A DNA stretch of 64,000 bases. Origin: Deinococcus sp. KSM4-11 (lineage in GTDB: Bacteria; Deinococcota; Deinococci; Deinococcales; Deinococcaceae). Below, in pieces: positions 63,894 to 64,000 of the stretch (position 1 is the first letter of the stretch; each line of letters starts with the position of its first letter). Both the position numbers and the translations under genes were made by a program. The stretch lies in assembly GCF_004801415.1 (NCBI RefSeq), contig NZ_SSNX01000010.1, forward strand, positions 79,215-143,214, given 5' to 3'. The notes below the pieces were generated by a model. That model did not search any database. It was not told where the DNA came from and saw nothing but the letters and a program-made list of their open reading frames with translations.

Positions 63894-64000
63894 TGGCTCG
63901 GAGGGCGAATCCACCGCCACGCCGGAGCAGACCGCGGACACTCCGAGTACGGGAGCGCAGATGCCTGTTGCGGAGCGCTCCGTGGTGGGGACGCTCGGCC
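63883..64000 (+). CDS. Partial CDS at right edge
   Basis: ATG 63883 opens an uninterrupted frame to the window end. The visible part (VTDGSEGESTATPEQTADTP, then VAERSVVGTLG) is a polar, low-complexity N-terminus with no domain yet. Function unknown. Confidence 0.5.
   Translation, partial: MVTDGSEGESTATPEQTADTPSTGAQMPVAERSVVGTLG

Noticed and set aside
1..64000. tRNA, rRNA or CRISPR loci
   Set aside because: No cloverleaf-like, rRNA-like or repeat-spacer pattern was seen on reading either strand; a covariance scan was not possible.

Overview
The window looks like part of a Deinococcus accessory replicon or genomic island. Pointers are the high GC content, many genes with a TANNNT -10 box only 5-6 nt before the start codon (the leaderless layout common in Deinococcus), IS6, IS4, IS5 and IS3 family debris, and lipoprotein and outer-envelope genes of the Deinococcus kind. 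The genus is inferred from these features and from protein style. No rRNA, tRNA or CRISPR array was seen.

Layout. 1-3000 is an insertion-sequence graveyard around one intact IS6 element (924-1733). 3004-21153 is dominated by cyclic-di-GMP signalling: a frameshifted LOV-PAS-GAF-HD-GYP gene and three GGDEF-EAL proteins with GAF, TPR or PAS inputs. These flank a minus-strand operon that looks like a pilus system (subunit, chaperone, outer-membrane usher-like protein) and an operon of a 182-aa protein plus a subtilisin-like lipoprotein carrying four tandem GAKWWAD repeats. Both operons share a conserved leader element about 85 nt before the first start codon. 21340-23310 is transposon debris.

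23383-43393 holds a Cph1-type histidine kinase, six stand-alone Rcp1-like receivers (one lacking its phospho-acceptor Asp), a twice-present cassette of a 70-78 aa helical protein plus receiver, a coiled-coil protein sharing the kinase's N-terminal domain, a second (intact) LOV-HD-GYP protein, a trypsin-like protease, an azoreductase, a peptidase E homologue, a nonsense-interrupted SRAP gene, and several duplicated small proteins.

43949-64000 holds a CHASE4-like/HAMP-GGDEF-EAL receptor, a LacI-type regulator, a methyltransferase, a UvrA2-type ABC ATPase, an NmrA-like oxidoreductase, an aquaporin, treZ, an FRG-domain protein, a short-chain dehydrogenase and a phytoene-dehydrogenase-like flavoprotein.

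How the genes may work together: the many c-di-GMP making and degrading enzymes, two with blue-light (LOV) sensors, together with Cph1/Rcp1-type parts, suggest that light and redox cues adjust c-di-GMP. The pilus-like operon is a plausible surface output, but that link is inference. Several genes carry single frameshifts or Trp-to-TGA changes, so the region is either decaying or contains some sequencing errors.
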